Assembly: GCA_003168295.1 (NCBI GenBank)
Contig: PMST01000474.1
Location: 3,940-8,982, forward strand
Direction of reading: 5' to 3'
Length of the DNA stretch: 5,043 nt
Source: Actinomycetota bacterium
GTDB taxonomy: Bacteria; Actinomycetota; Actinomycetes; Streptosporangiales; Streptosporangiaceae
The position numbers were made by a program, and so were the translations under genes. Shown here piece by piece: positions 4,668 through 5,043 of the stretch. Under the pieces are notes generated by a model that ran no database searches, had not been told where the DNA came from, and saw nothing but the letters and a program-made list of their open reading frames with translations. Position 1 is the first letter of the stretch, and every line of letters starts with the position of its first letter.

Positions 4668-5043
4668 GTGCGTCTTGGACCGCGTGCCTCCGAGGACAGC
4701 GGGGTCAGCGAGGCAGACGATTCTCCGGAGCCGGTTCCCGCGGCCGGGTTGGGTGCCGGACGGTCGTCCAGGCGGCAGGCCGGGTGGCTTTTCGGTGCTA
4801 TCACGGTCGTGCCCGCCATGCTGGCCGCCGCGTGGCTGCTGCCGGGGTTCCCGCTGGTGCTCGCGGGCCGGTTCACGGGCCTGCCGCTGGTCTTCATGTT
4901 CGTCCCGCTGGCCGCTGCGCTCTGCTACCTGGCGGTTCGACAGCTTCCCGGGAACTGGCCCGCCTTCCGCTCGCCCCCGGAGGCGACGCCGCTCCACGCG
5001 CCGCAGTACCAGGCGACGCACCGTAAGGGAACGCAGCAGCCGG
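4668..5043 (+). CDS. Two-helix membrane protein of unknown function, N-terminal part
   Basis: An open frame from GTG 4668 to the end of the window (125 codons, no stop seen). Residues 1-38 are hydrophilic, acidic then basic (SEADDSPEP, RSSRRQ). Two hydrophobic helices follow at about 40-66 (WLFGAITVVPAMLAAAWLLP) and 71-90 (GLPLVFMFVPLAAALCYLAV), then a polar, proline-rich stretch. The basic residues before helix 1 suggest a cytoplasmic N-terminus with both ends inside. Third codon positions are mostly G/C, more so from helix 1 onward. The start rests on the -10 box TAGAGT placed for leaderless transcription. I do not recognise the family. Small membrane proteins of this size sometimes accompany transporters, but what follows is not visible, so no function is assigned. 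Confidence 0.65.
   Translation, partial: MRLGPRASEDSGVSEADDSPEPVPAAGLGAGRSSRRQAGWLFGAITVVPAMLAAAWLLPGFPLVLAGRFTGLPLVFMFVPLAAALCYLAVRQLPGNWPAFRSPPEATPLHAPQYQATHRKGTQQP

Noticed and set aside
4143..5021. 292-residue open frame on the - strand
   Set aside because: Arginine-rich translation overlapping both the HD gene in another frame and the membrane-protein gene at 4668; no recognisable motif.

Overview
The window is very GC-rich, with strong G/C bias at third codon positions, GTG starts and TANNNT-type -10 boxes. This points to a high-GC actinomycete. A Streptosporangiales or Streptomyces-like relative is a guess from codon style, not from a database match.

Layout. Positions 1-2355 (+) hold three genes that look like one transcription unit: the 3' end of an iron/zinc alcohol dehydrogenase of the glycerol-1-phosphate dehydrogenase type (1-357), an overlapping CDP-alcohol phosphatidyltransferase (354-1139) and, after a 178-nt repeat-bearing gap, a family-2 glycosyltransferase (about 1318-2355). 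A 157-nt spacer then carries a GC stem-loop and a -10 box placed as for a leaderless mRNA. It is followed by a polytopic GT-C/GT87 (DUF2029)-like membrane protein (2513-3835, +). On the opposite strand, ending 20 nt away, is a small HD-domain protein with the complete metal site of (p)ppGpp hydrolases (3856 to about 4446, -). A divergent intergenic region (4447-4667) contains imperfect direct repeats and a second leaderless-type -10 box, which leads into a two-helix membrane protein that runs off the window (4668-5043, +).

How the genes may work together (inference). The dehydrogenase would reduce a phosphorylated ketose or ketone to a polyol phosphate. A cytidylyltransferase, not in the window, would activate it. 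The membrane CDP-alcohol transferase would join it to a lipid or polyol acceptor, and the GT2 and GT-C enzymes would add sugars. The product would be a phospho-polyol glycolipid or cell-envelope phosphoglycan of unknown structure. The alarmone-hydrolase-like gene and the last membrane protein are on the far side of a convergent junction and look unrelated.

The most unusual DNA lies at 1130-1369. A 16-bp tandem repeat begins at the stop codon of the phosphatidyltransferase gene. It is followed by a perfect 15-bp inverted repeat whose left arm contains the best start codon of the glycosyltransferase, just after a strong Shine-Dalgarno sequence. This may be a small palindromic element captured by a gene start, or a translational switch.
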